A DNA stretch of 64,000 nt from Nitrospirillum pindoramense (GCF_007827955.1 NZ_VITR01000002.1:1-64000), one strand, 5' to 3'. Numbered from the stretch's first letter, positions 28,530 to 37,650 are shown. The notes: generated from the letters alone by a model not told the origin. Program-made: numbers and translations.

Positions 28530-30569
28530 TCAGATCGGCGCCGTGGCCGCGGCCAGCCAGGCGGCGGCGTCCGCCTCCAGGTGCGGCCCCACCTTTTCCG
28601 CCACGCGGGCGTGATAGGCGTTCAGCCAGGCCTTCTCGGCATCATTCAGCAGCGACGGCTCGATCAGGTTGCGGTCGATGGGCGCCAGGGTCAGGGACTC
28701 GAACGCCATCATGGGCAGGTCACCGCCGGGGATGGCGGTGGCGGCCTGCACCAGCACCAGGTTCTCGATGCGGATGCCGTAGGCGCCGGCGCGGTAGTAG
28801 CCGGGCTCGTTCGACAGGATCATGCCCGGGACCAGGGCCACGGTGTTCGGCACCTTGGCGATACGGGCCGATTCCTCATGCACCGAGAGGAAGCTGCCCA
28901 CGCCGTGGCCGGTGCCATGGTCGTAATCCAGGCCCTGGGTCCACAGGAACTGGCGGGCCAGGATGTCGATCTGCGACCCGGTGGTGCCCTTGGGGAAGCG
29001 CAGGGTGGCCAGCGCGATATGGCCCTTCAGCACCAGGGTGAAGTGGCGTTTGGCCTCCGCCGGGGGCGTGCCGATGGCGACCGTGCGGGTGATGTCGGTG
29101 GTGCCGTCCAGGTACTGCCCGCCGCTGTCGATCAGGTAGACGCTGTCCTTTTCCAGCACGCGGTTGGTTTCGGGGGCCGCGCGGTAATGGACGATGGCGC
29201 CGTTGGGCCCGGCGCCGGAAATGCTGTCGAAGCTGGTGCCCCGGAACAGCGGCTGTTCCTTGCGGAAATCGAACAGGCGGTCCGACGCGTCGATCTCGGT
29301 CAGCGTGCCGCCGGCGGCGGCCCCGCTGAGCCAGTGCAGGAAGCGGATGACGGCGACACCGTCACGGACATGGGCGGCGCGGGAGCCCGCGATCTCCACA
29401 GTGTTCTTGGCCGCCTTGCGGAAGACCGTGGGGTCGCGCTCCTTTACCACCTGGGCACCGGCCTCGGTCAGACGGTCGAACACCCAGGACGCGGTCCAGA
29501 CGGGATCGACGCGCACCTTGCCGCCGGTGGCGCCCAGGGCCTCCAGGGCGCCGCGCAGCTCCTCCGGCTTGCGGACGGAAACCTGGTTGCCCAGGTGGAC
29601 CTCCAGCCCCGGAACCAGCTTGCGGTTGTCGATGAACAGGTCGACATCGCCATCGTTGGTCAACAGGGCATAGGACAGCGGCAGGGGCGTGTTGGGCACG
29701 TCGCCGCCCCGGATGTTCAGCAGCCAGGCGATACCATCCGGCTGGGTCAGCACGGCGGCCAGCTCGCCATTGCGCTTCAGCTCGGCCGCGATCTCCGCCC
29801 GCTTGTCGGCGGAGGACTGGCCGGCATGGGCCAGGGCGTGGGCGACCACCGGCCCCAGCGGGGCGGAGGGGCGGTCATGCCAGATGGCGTCCAGCGGATT
29901 GGTGTCCACCGCCACCAGCGTGGCGCCGGCGCGGGCCAGCGCCGTCTTCATGCGCTCGATCCAGCCCACGGTGTGCAACCACGGATCATAGCCGATGCGC
30001 CCGCCCTGCCGGACCACGCCGGCGATCCAGTCGCCATGGAAGGTCTCGGTCAGGTGGTGGCGCTCATACAGGCTGCCGGAGACCTGGGCCTGGGCCTGCA
30101 GGGTATAGCGGCCGTCGACGAAAATGGCGGCGCGGTCGCGCAGCACCACGGCCACGCCAGCCGAACCGGTGAAGCCGGTGATCCAGGCCAGGCGCTCACC
30201 GCGCGCCGGCACGTATTCCCCCTGGTATTCATCGGCCCGGGGAATGATGAAACCGTCCAAATCGGCGCGGACCAATTCGCCGCGCAGCGCCGCCACCCGG
30301 GCGGCGACATCTCCCACCTGCGGCGGGGGCGGCGCCTCGATCAGCGACTTCAGCGCCGTCAGCTGCGCCGCCAGCTCATCCGGCAAATCGGCGCCGAACA
30401 GGGACAGGAAATGCGCGGGGTCCACATCCTCCGGCGCCGCCCGTACGCCGCGCAGCAACTCCCTTACCCCAGCGACGTCACGGTCGATGCCAGCGGCCTT
30501 CAGCAGGCGGGCCAGTTCGGCATCGCCACGATAGGGGACGGCGGCGGGGGGAATATGGGTGCTATCCAC
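28530..30569 (-). CDS. Aminopeptidase P family protein (Xaa-Pro aminopeptidase, M24B)
   Basis: The 679-aa product has two N-terminal creatinase-like domains and a C-terminal pita-bread metallopeptidase domain. The dinuclear metal ligands are in LIDSGGQYLDGTTDITRTVA (two Asp), GTGHGVGSFLSVHE (His), SNEPGYYRAG (Glu) and IRIENLVLV (Glu). It would cleave the N-terminal residue from peptides with Pro in second position. The long form of about 600-680 aa resembles eukaryotic APP1 and is common in alphaproteobacteria. The start is taken as GTG 30569 (VDSTHIPPAAV); the frame upstream runs into intergenic sequence. No signal peptide. Confidence 0.9.
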   Translation of the reverse strand: MDSTHIPPAAVPYRGDAELARLLKAAGIDRDVAGVRELLRGVRAAPEDVDPAHFLSLFGADLPDELAAQLTALKSLIEAPPPPQVGDVAARVAALRGELVRADLDGFIIPRADEYQGEYVPARGERLAWITGFTGSAGVAVVLRDRAAIFVDGRYTLQAQAQVSGSLYERHHLTETFHGDWIAGVVRQGGRIGYDPWLHTVGWIERMKTALARAGATLVAVDTNPLDAIWHDRPSAPLGPVVAHALAHAGQSSADKRAEIAAELKRNGELAAVLTQPDGIAWLLNIRGGDVPNTPLPLSYALLTNDGDVDLFIDNRKLVPGLEVHLGNQVSVRKPEELRGALEALGATGGKVRVDPVWTASWVFDRLTEAGAQVVKERDPTVFRKAAKNTVEIAGSRAAHVRDGVAVIRFLHWLSGAAAGGTLTEIDASDRLFDFRKEQPLFRGTSFDSISGAGPNGAIVHYRAAPETNRVLEKDSVYLIDSGGQYLDGTTDITRTVAIGTPPAEAKRHFTLVLKGHIALATLRFPKGTTGSQIDILARQFLWTQGLDYDHGTGHGVGSFLSVHEESARIAKVPNTVALVPGMILSNEPGYYRAGAYGIRIENLVLVQAATAIPGGDLPMMAFESLTLAPIDRNLIEPSLLNDAEKAWLNAYHARVAEKVGPHLEADAAAWLAAATAPI

Positions 30570-30946
30570 GGGTAAGACGCCTCTCTCAAGACCGGCAAGC
30601 GGGCGGCCGATTGATTTGGGGGACGAACCTAGGACGCGGCACGATCGCACGCAAGGGCAGTCCCCAAGCCCGATTTCGCCAGTGTAGGCGAGGCTTTTGA
30701 CGTCATCAAATTTTTTGGTGGGGAGAGGAAGCGTCGCGGCGGGGACCAACGCGGGGAGAAGACCCCCGCCGCGACTTACCGGCGCCGGTCGCCCGATGCC
30801 GTATTCGCGGGAACCGGTCGTCCCAGCAAGGGCGACCGGTCACCATCGGACTTCGTGATACGCCCCGACCCCGGGCCTGTCTGCCGCGTTTACAGTCTGG
30901 TTACATGAATTTACAGAAGGGAAAACGCCATCCGGAAGGGCGGTTG
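30570..30946. other. Intergenic region with two strong inverted repeats
   Basis: No gene is supported in the 377 bp between the M24 peptidase and prmA, both on the minus strand. GTCGCGGCGGGG (30733-30744) pairs perfectly with CCCCGCCGCGAC (30764-30775). ACCGGTCG (30813-30820) pairs with CGACCGGT (30833-30840), extended inward by near-complementary bases. Neither is followed by a T-run on the minus strand, so they are not classical terminators. They could be 3'-end structures of prmA mRNA or a leader element. Confidence 0.5.
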
Positions 30947-31816
30947 TCAGCCCTTCATCACCAGCGTGTTCCACTCACCGATCTGATACCGGCGCACCAG
31001 CTTCAGGCCCTGGCGGCGGTGGGCGGCGATCACCAGCTTTTCCTGCCGGGCCAGCAGGCCAGACAGCACGGCGACGCCCCCCCGGCGCAGGTTGCGGCGC
31101 AGCTGCGGCGCCATGCGGGCCAGGGGTCGCGCCAGGATGTTGGCGACGATCAGGTCATAGGGGCCCTTCTGCCGTACGATGGGGGTGCGATAGCCGTCGC
31201 CACCGCGGCAGGTCACCAGCTTGTCCACCTTGTTCAGGCGGGCGTTCTCGGCCGCGATCATGATGGACAGGGCGTCGATGTCCACCGCCGCCACCGGGGC
31301 GTGCCACAGCTTGGCGATGGCGAAGGCCAGGATGCCGGAGCCACAGCCCATGTCCAGCGCCCGGGTCACGGGCATGGACTTGTTGAGATCGCTGAGCGCC
31401 CGCAGGCAGCCCTGGGTGGTGGCGTGCTCACCGGAACCGAAGGCCATCGCGGCCTCGATCAACAGGCCGATGCAGCCGGCAGGCACCGGCTTCTTGTGGT
31501 GGCTGCCGTGGACGAAGAAGCGGCCGGCGCGGATGGGCGGGAAGCTGAGGTAGGTCTGGGTGACCCAGTCGATGGGGGCCAGCGGCTCCACCTCGATCTG
31601 CGGCTGGGGAACCCCCAGGGCCATGGCCAGGACAGTGACACGGGCCACCAGGCGGGACTGGTCGGGTTCGCCATGGCTGGTGCCCTCGATCAGCCAGTTG
31701 CCGCCCTCCTCCAGCTCGAAGGTGGACACGGCGTCAACATGGCTCTCCAAAACCTGGGCGAAGTTCTGCACCACGTCCTCATGCACCGTCAGTGCGACCC
31801 GCCACATGCCCGACAT
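30947..31816 (-). CDS. prmA: Ribosomal protein L11 methyltransferase
   Basis: The 289-aa enzyme trimethylates ribosomal protein L11 using SAM. Diagnostic segments are MAFGSGEHATTQGCL, ALDMGCGSGILAFAIAK (SAM motif I), AVDIDALSIMIAAENARLN and the PrmA signature LIVANILARPL. The N-terminal domain that recognises L11 is present. ATG 31816 is preceded by GGGGAG, so it is preferred over a TTG six codons upstream. Its position next to an aminopeptidase P gene is a frequent alphaproteobacterial arrangement. Confidence 0.93.
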   Translation of the reverse strand: MSGMWRVALTVHEDVVQNFAQVLESHVDAVSTFELEEGGNWLIEGTSHGEPDQSRLVARVTVLAMALGVPQPQIEVEPLAPIDWVTQTYLSFPPIRAGRFFVHGSHHKKPVPAGCIGLLIEAAMAFGSGEHATTQGCLRALSDLNKSMPVTRALDMGCGSGILAFAIAKLWHAPVAAVDIDALSIMIAAENARLNKVDKLVTCRGGDGYRTPIVRQKGPYDLIVANILARPLARMAPQLRRNLRRGGVAVLSGLLARQEKLVIAAHRRQGLKLVRRYQIGEWNTLVMKG

Positions 31817-31853
31817 CACCGACACTCCCCGCAAAAATCATGAAGCCCATGGG

Positions 31854-31886
31854 AAAAGGTTCCGGCGAGCTGCCCCGCCGGAACCT
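31854..31886 (-). terminator. Terminator after the PepF-like gene
   Basis: AGGTTCCGGCG (31857-31867) pairs perfectly with CGCCGGAACCT (31876-31886); on the minus strand it is followed by TTTT. It separates the pepF-like gene from prmA. Confidence 0.85.
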
Positions 31887-31928
31887 GCGCATCCTCTATA
31901 AACGGTGCTGATTCGCCTGTGAAGGAAA

Positions 31929-33830
31929 TCAGTCCTTCTGATCCAGCAACCGTTCCATCTCGGTGATGACGGTGTCCATGCGCCGCACCAGCGCTTGGTA
32001 GGGCGCCGGCGAGGCCATGTCCAGGCCGGCCTTTTTCAGCACGTCGACCGGATAGTCCGACCCGCCGGCCTTCAGCGCCGCCAGGTAGGTGTCGCGCGCC
32101 GCCGGCCCGCCGTCGCGGATCTTCTCCGTGAAATAGGCGGAGGCGGAGATGGAGGTGGCGTACTGGTAGACGTAGAACGGCCGGTAGAAGTGAGGAATGA
32201 AGGCCCATTCCGCCGCGTACACCGGGTCGATCTGCATCACGCCCTGGTCGGCGCCGTGATATTTGCGCAGGAGATCCAGGTAGATCTCCGTCATGCGCTT
32301 GCCCGACATGGGCTCGCCCTTCTCCACCGCGTCATGCACCCGCAGTTCGAACTCGGCGAACATGGTCTGGCGGAAGAAGGTGCCGCGGATGGTCTCCAGC
32401 TCATTGCCCAGGTACAGCAGCTTTTCCTGGCGTGTCTTGGCGTTGGCCAGCATGTAGTCGGACAGCAGGAACTCGTTGGCCGTCGACGCGATCTCCGCCA
32501 TGAACAGCGAATAGCCCGCCAGTTCATAAGGCTGGCTGCGATTGGCGAAGGTGGTGTGCATGGCGTGGCCCCACTCATGGGCCAGCGTGGAGACGGAGTT
32601 GTAATTGTCCTGATAGTTCAGGAAGACCACCGGATGCAGGCCGTAGACACCGGTCTGGTAGGCGCCGGACTGCTTGCCCTCCTGCGGGTAGGCGTGCATC
32701 CAGCGGTGGCTGAAGCCGTCCGCCAGGGCCTTCTGGTACTCCTCACCCAGCGGCTTCACCGCCGCCAGCACCAGCTTCTCCCCCTCCTGGATGGGGAACT
32801 TGGCGTCCGACTGCACCAGGGGCGGATAGATGTCGTAATAGTGCAGGTCGGGTAGGTTCAGCATGCGCTGCCGCAGCTTGAAATAGCGGTGCAGCGTCGG
32901 CAGGCCCTTGTTGGCCTCCTGCACCAGGGTGCGATAGACCGCTTCGGGAATGTCGTTGCTGGACAGGGACGCCGCCACCGCCGACGGGTAATGGCGCAGC
33001 TTGGACTGGATGACGTCGCCCTGGACCGTATTGCCCAGGGTGGAACCCATGGTGTTGGCGTACTGGCCGAATTTGGTCCAGAAGGCGTCGAACACGGCCT
33101 TGCGCACGGCGCGGTCCGGGTCTTCCCGGTACTTCTGGTAATTGGCCTGGGTCAGCTTCACCGACTTGCCGTTCGGCAGGGTGATGGTGGGCCAGTCGAT
33201 GTCGGCGTTGGCCAGCAGGTTGTAGGTGGTGCCACCACCGCCCAGCGCCGGGCCCAGCGCCGCCAGCACACCCTCCGCCTCCGCCCCCAGGGTGTGGGGT
33301 TTCAGGCGCAGGGCGTCGTGCAAGCCGAAACCGAACTTGGCCAGCTTGGGCTCGGCCCGCAGGTAGGCATCGATCTTGGCGGCCCCCAGGTCCTGGATTT
33401 CCGGCGACAGCCAGGCGGTGGCGGCCGACACCTCGCCCGCCAGATCCTGCGCCAGGCCGTCACGCTCCTGCGCCGCGGCGTCGCGCGTATCGGTGTTGGC
33501 GATGGTGCTGGCGTAGGTGCCCACCTGCTCCAGCTCATGATTGACGTGGGAAATGGCCTCCAGCGCCGCCAGGGTGGCGGCGGGGCCCTGGGCCAGCGTG
33601 CCCTTGTACTTGGCCAGGCCCGGCAGTTCCGCCTTGATCCTGGCCCGCGCCGCGTCCCAGTCGGCCGTCGACTTGTAATAGTCGCTCAGGTCCCAGATAT
33701 ACTTGGTGTCGACCTTGGGATCGTCCGCGGCGCGCGCCGGCACGGCCAGCGCCAGCAGGGAAACGGCCGACGCCGCCGCCAACACGGCGCGGCGCAATTT
33801 GGCGTGGTGTTGAGTGATATTGCCCGACAT
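31929..33830 (-). CDS. Exported M3-family oligoendopeptidase (PepF type)
   Basis: The 633-aa zinc metallopeptidase has the M3 site in LAHEWGHAMHTTFANRSQPY, with the downstream Glu in AEIASTANEFLL, and the PepF-type N-terminal helical domain. Cytosolic PepF cleaves short oligopeptides. This one begins with a signal peptide (MSGNITQHHAKLRRAVLAAASAVSLLALAVPARAAD), so it should work in the periplasm. ATG 33830 was chosen because it gives that signal; the longer frame adds ten residues with no ribosome site. Monocistronic with a strong terminator. Confidence 0.9.
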   Translation of the reverse strand: MSGNITQHHAKLRRAVLAAASAVSLLALAVPARAADDPKVDTKYIWDLSDYYKSTADWDAARARIKAELPGLAKYKGTLAQGPAATLAALEAISHVNHELEQVGTYASTIANTDTRDAAAQERDGLAQDLAGEVSAATAWLSPEIQDLGAAKIDAYLRAEPKLAKFGFGLHDALRLKPHTLGAEAEGVLAALGPALGGGGTTYNLLANADIDWPTITLPNGKSVKLTQANYQKYREDPDRAVRKAVFDAFWTKFGQYANTMGSTLGNTVQGDVIQSKLRHYPSAVAASLSSNDIPEAVYRTLVQEANKGLPTLHRYFKLRQRMLNLPDLHYYDIYPPLVQSDAKFPIQEGEKLVLAAVKPLGEEYQKALADGFSHRWMHAYPQEGKQSGAYQTGVYGLHPVVFLNYQDNYNSVSTLAHEWGHAMHTTFANRSQPYELAGYSLFMAEIASTANEFLLSDYMLANAKTRQEKLLYLGNELETIRGTFFRQTMFAEFELRVHDAVEKGEPMSGKRMTEIYLDLLRKYHGADQGVMQIDPVYAAEWAFIPHFYRPFYVYQYATSISASAYFTEKIRDGGPAARDTYLAALKAGGSDYPVDVLKKAGLDMASPAPYQALVRRMDTVITEMERLLDQKD

Positions 33831-34051
33831 CAAGCAGAGCCCCCAATGTTCACGGCCCACATGGGCACGGGCGGGCCAGCGAGAGGCGGCCCGCAGATTA
33901 CGCCCCTTATATCAGGCACTTGGAAGCACGGCGCGCGATGGTTTGTAACCAGTGCGTTACGGGCGGCCGGCGTCCTGGCCTGGGCAATGGGCTTGCATTG
34001 ATCCGCGCGACCGATTCATATCATCTCAAATATGGCAACCACTGGCCGCAA

Positions 34052-35677
34052 ATGTCCGCGCCCCACACCCAGGCTCCGGCCACCCTGTTCAGGACGGCGC
34101 TGATCGCCCATCGCGCCGGGGATCTGGCGACGGCGGCGGCAACTTACCAACGCCTGATCGACCGGACCCATCCCGACCAGCCGGAACATCGCGACGCGAT
34201 CAGCAACCTGGCCGCCCTGCACCTGACCCGCGGAGACGCCGCCAAGGCCGACCAACTGTTCCAGGTGGGACTGGCCCTCGCCCCCCGCGATGCGCAGTTG
34301 CTGGATAACCGGGGGGTGGCGCTGCGGGCCCTGGGCCACCTCGCCGAAGCGGCGGAGCATCACCGCCTGGCCATCGGCGCCAGCCCCGACCGGGGCAGCG
34401 CCTACAGCAACCTGGGCATCTGTCTGACGGAACAGGGCGACCTGCAGGGGGCCTTGCGGTGCCTGGAGCGGGCGGTGACGCTGGCGCCTGACAGCGCGGA
34501 CTTCTGGCATAACCTGGGCAAGGTCCACGAGGGATTGGACGATCTGCCGGCCGCCATCCGCGCCTATCGCCAAGCGGTGACCCTGTCCCCCCGCCATCAG
34601 GCGGCCTGGGTCAACCTGGGCGTCGTCCTGGATTTAGCGGGGGACAGCGCGGGCGCCCTCGCCGCCTACGACAGCGGACTGGCCCTGACCCCCGATGACG
34701 CCAAGCTCCATTGGAATCGCTCCCAGGCCCTGCTGAAGCTGGGGCGCCTAACCGAGGGCTGGCAGGAATACGAATGGCGATGGCGGGGAAGCAGCCGCCT
34801 GGCGACCCAGCGCCGGGCTTTCACGGCCCCACTCTGGCAAGGACAGGATCTGGGCGGCGGCATCCTGCTCATCCATTCCGAGCAAGGCTGGGGCGACACC
34901 CTGCAAATGCTGCGCTTCCTGGCGCCCGCGGCACGGCAGGCCAATGCCCGCCTGGTGCTGGAGACGCGGCCGGAGTTGATCCGCCTGATCGAGGCCAGCC
35001 TGGCACCCCTGGAGCTGGATAGAGCGCCTACCCTGTTGCCCCTGGCACCTGATTTCCCCGGCGTCTCCGGCCTGCCCCCCGCCGATGCGCACCTGCCGAT
35101 GATGAGCCTGCCGGGGTGTCTGGGCGTCACCCTGGAAACGCTGCCTGGCGGACCGATCCCTTATTTACAGGCCCCGGAAGACAGCCGCCGCCGATGGGCC
35201 GGGCGCATCATGGAAGGCCGCGACGGCAAGCGCCTGGCTGCCGGGGTGGTGTGGCAGGGTAGCCCCAGCCACTGGAACGACCGGCGGCGCTCCCTGCCCC
35301 CGAGCGCCCTTAGCCTACTGCCGCGCCGAACGGACGTCGCGTGGCACAGCCTGCAAAAAGACGGCGGGCCCGTCACCGGGCTCATATCCCTGGGGCGGGA
35401 TCTGACGGACTTCGCCGAAACAGCGGCGGCCATCAGCGCCCTGGACCTCATCATCACCGTGGATACGGCCGTCGCCCATCTGGCGGGCGCCTTGGGGCGG
35501 CCCACCTGGTTGTTGCTGCCCCATGTGGCGGAGTGGCGCTGGCTGGAGAACCGCGATGACAGTCCGTGGTACCCGTCCGTGCGGCTGTTCCGCCAGCCCA
35601 CCCCCGGTGACTGGGCCGCCGTCGTGGCGGCGGTGGACAGGGCCCTGGATAGTTTTGAGACTGAGAGCGCGCCCTAA
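34052..35677 (+). CDS. TPR-repeat protein with GT9-like glycosyltransferase domain
   Basis: The 541-aa protein has about six tetratricopeptide repeats (about residues 10-240; for example SAYSNLGICLTEQGDLQGAL and AWVNLGVVLDLAGDSAGALA) followed by a region resembling GT9 heptosyltransferases. That half includes ILLIHSEQGWGDTLQMLRFL (acceptor-side loop) and DLIITVDTAVAHLAGALGRPTWLLLP (donor-binding motif). TPR-plus-GT9 proteins are common in alphaproteobacteria and are often linked to surface or protein glycosylation; no substrate can be given. ATG 34052 has only a weak ribosome site, so the start is not secure. Its stop overlaps the stop of the convergent gene by 4 bp (CTAA). Confidence 0.8.
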   Translation: MSAPHTQAPATLFRTALIAHRAGDLATAAATYQRLIDRTHPDQPEHRDAISNLAALHLTRGDAAKADQLFQVGLALAPRDAQLLDNRGVALRALGHLAEAAEHHRLAIGASPDRGSAYSNLGICLTEQGDLQGALRCLERAVTLAPDSADFWHNLGKVHEGLDDLPAAIRAYRQAVTLSPRHQAAWVNLGVVLDLAGDSAGALAAYDSGLALTPDDAKLHWNRSQALLKLGRLTEGWQEYEWRWRGSSRLATQRRAFTAPLWQGQDLGGGILLIHSEQGWGDTLQMLRFLAPAARQANARLVLETRPELIRLIEASLAPLELDRAPTLLPLAPDFPGVSGLPPADAHLPMMSLPGCLGVTLETLPGGPIPYLQAPEDSRRRWAGRIMEGRDGKRLAAGVVWQGSPSHWNDRRRSLPPSALSLLPRRTDVAWHSLQKDGGPVTGLISLGRDLTDFAETAAAISALDLIITVDTAVAHLAGALGRPTWLLLPHVAEWRWLENRDDSPWYPSVRLFRQPTPGDWAAVVAAVDRALDSFETESAP

Positions 35678-36771
35678 CCCTGTTGGTCGGCGGCCTGGGC
35701 CACCCGCGCCTGATACTCCTGCCGCTGCCGCTCCCCCGCCTCATCGAACAGGAAGGGCAGATAGGCGTAGCGGCGTCCCCGGGTGACGGCCATGGCCTCG
35801 TGCAGCAGGCTGCAGGAGAAAACCACGGCACCGCCGGTGGGGGCACGGTAGGTGTGGGGGCTGAACTCGGGAAAGCGCAGGTCGCCCCCCTCATATTCTT
35901 CCGCGTTCAGGTTCACGGTGACGGCGAAGCGGCGATGGGCCGTGCCGGCGGCGGTGTTGTCGCGATGGGCCCGGAAATGCCCCCCCTCCGCCGCGTCGTA
36001 ACAGGCGACGACGTGCCGCTCCATGCGGGTGGCCTCGAACGCGAAGGCCTGGCGCACCTGGGGCAGCAGGCGCCGGGCGATGCGCTCAGTCGCGGCCTGG
36101 CACACCGCCTGTTCTTCCATGAAATAGTCGCGGCGACGTTTGCGCTCATAGTCGTAGACGCCCACCAGGCGGCCGTCGACCTCGTTCATCACACCGGAAT
36201 CCAGGCCGCCGTGCCGCTCATGCAGGGCGATCAGCACACGGCAGAAATCCGGCTCGAAAACCCGGGGAACCACCAGCACGGGCGCCTGCACCTCAACCCC
36301 CGCATGCAGGGCCGACGGCGGCAGCGACGCCAACGCCGCCATGACCCGATCCGTCTCCGCCGCTGGCGCCGCCATCAGCACACGCAAGGTGGGGTCCAGC
36401 AACAGCCAGAAGGCGGCCTGCCCCCCGTCGGCGTCAACGGCGCCATATCCCCGGCTGAGACTGGCGTCGTAATCCAGGAAGTAGCGGATGCCCGGGATTT
36501 GGGGCGCCACGCGGCCGGCGGCATCGTCCCCGGCATCGGTGGTGACACCGAAGAAGCACAGCCGCTCATCATCGAACAGCGCGCGGTTCGCGGCCACGGC
36601 GCCCAGCATCGCCGCCCCATCCGCGTCCGCGGCGGAGGCGAAGAAGCCAAGCAGGACATGGCGACCGGCAACGCTGTCCAAGGCATAGCGCGGATGACTG
36701 TGCGTGGGGCCGTTGAACCAGGGAACGGACTCGCCGCAGGAAAACCGTTCCCAAGGGGTTGATGCCGACAT
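35674..36771 (-). CDS. Redoxin-like / 2OG-Fe(II) oxygenase fusion protein
   Basis: The 365-aa protein has an N-terminal peroxiredoxin-like domain (about 1-150; GRHVLLGFFASAADADGAAM) and a C-terminal prolyl-4-hydroxylase-type dioxygenase domain. Iron ligands are probably His269 and Asp271 in HFRAHRDNT and His324 in SLLHEAM, with Arg333 or Arg334 in TRGRRYAYLPF binding 2-oxoglutarate. The redoxin domain lacks a peroxidatic Cys at the expected place (ASAADADG), so it is probably a binding domain. It may hydroxylate a protein or peptide, by family analogy. ATG 36771 follows AGGTGG. The substrate is unknown. Confidence 0.82.
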   Translation of the reverse strand: MSASTPWERFSCGESVPWFNGPTHSHPRYALDSVAGRHVLLGFFASAADADGAAMLGAVAANRALFDDERLCFFGVTTDAGDDAAGRVAPQIPGIRYFLDYDASLSRGYGAVDADGGQAAFWLLLDPTLRVLMAAPAAETDRVMAALASLPPSALHAGVEVQAPVLVVPRVFEPDFCRVLIALHERHGGLDSGVMNEVDGRLVGVYDYERKRRRDYFMEEQAVCQAATERIARRLLPQVRQAFAFEATRMERHVVACYDAAEGGHFRAHRDNTAAGTAHRRFAVTVNLNAEEYEGGDLRFPEFSPHTYRAPTGGAVVFSCSLLHEAMAVTRGRRYAYLPFLFDEAGERQRQEYQARVAQAADQQG

Positions 36772-36866
36772 GACCACCTGACTTCCTAACCGCACCTGCA
36801 ATGACCACCATAGCAGCAACCCGCCCCCCGGCCGCCAGGGGGCGTTCTGCCGCTGGCCCCGGCCCG

Positions 36867-37520
36867 TCAGCCGCCAGCCACCGCCGCCGTGAGATAGGCG
36901 GAGAGCACCAGCCGCATCTCCTGGAACAGGGCCGCCGCCTCAGCCTCCTCCGCCAATTCGGGAATGGTCTTCATCAGGTGCAGCAGCATGATGGAAAGGA
37001 GGTCGGCCCGGTCCGCCGACAACCCAGGCGCATGGGCGGACAGCACGCCGGCCATACGGCCACGGATGACGCCAAGCAGGTACCGCCGCCGGTTGGCGCC
37101 GTCCACACGGGCATCCATCAGCACCTTCAGGGCCGTGCGCTCGCTTTTCAGCGCCATCATCAGATCCAGCAGCGCATCCGCCATCTGGGCCGCCGTCATG
37201 TCGTGCGCCCGGGCGGCGATGGCGTCCAATCCAGCCGACGCCCGCTCGCCATAGCGGTGCAGTAGCCCTTCGGCCAAGGCTTCCTTGGATGGGAAGAAGC
37301 GGTAGAGGGAGCCGATGGCCGTGCTGGACCGCGCCGCGATTTCGGTCATCGTGGCGGCGTCATAGCCCTTTTCCGCGAACACCAGGGTGGCCGCGTCCAG
37401 CAGTGCCGCCACGCGCATGCGCCCCCGCGCCCGCTTGGGCGCCCGGCCAGCGTCCAGGACATCGGTCGCGGCGGCGCCGGTCACGGCCGTATCGGCGGAT
37501 GTTGACTTTTGCGAGGACAT
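36867..37520 (-). CDS. TetR-family transcriptional regulator
   Basis: The 217-aa protein has an N-terminal TetR helix-turn-helix (ALLDAATLVFAEKGYDAATMTEIAARSSTAIGSLYRFFPSKEALAEGLL, about residues 40-90) and a helical ligand-binding C-terminal domain. An N-terminal tail of about 30 residues precedes the DNA-binding domain. Start ATG 37520 is preferred over the TTG two codons upstream; the ribosome site is weak. A 26-bp perfect inverted repeat lies 12 bp upstream of its start, which suggests autorepression and control of the divergent PEBP gene. The inducer is unknown. Confidence 0.9.
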   Translation of the reverse strand: MSSQKSTSADTAVTGAAATDVLDAGRAPKRARGRMRVAALLDAATLVFAEKGYDAATMTEIAARSSTAIGSLYRFFPSKEALAEGLLHRYGERASAGLDAIAARAHDMTAAQMADALLDLMMALKSERTALKVLMDARVDGANRRRYLLGVIRGRMAGVLSAHAPGLSADRADLLSIMLLHLMKTIPELAEEAEAAALFQEMRLVLSAYLTAAVAGG

Positions 37521-37532
37521 CCTCAACTATCC

Positions 37533-37558
37533 GTTATGCGAGACTACCCTCGCATAAC
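37533..37558. promoter_or_regulatory. Palindromic operator between tetR and PEBP genes
   Basis: GTTATGCGAG (37533-37542) is perfectly repeated inverted as CTCGCATAAC (37549-37558) around a 6-bp spacer. It is in the divergent promoter region, 12 bp before the TetR start and 92 bp before the PEBP start. Size and symmetry fit a TetR-family dimer or pair of dimers. The assignment rests on position. Confidence 0.75.
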
Positions 37559-37650
37559 ACGGGCCACCGCCGCCGTCACGTTCCGCGATAGCGGCGTCAG
37601 GAAGGGGCCATCCGGCCTTCAGCGGGCCGACCTTCAGCGGGAGGAGCCGC

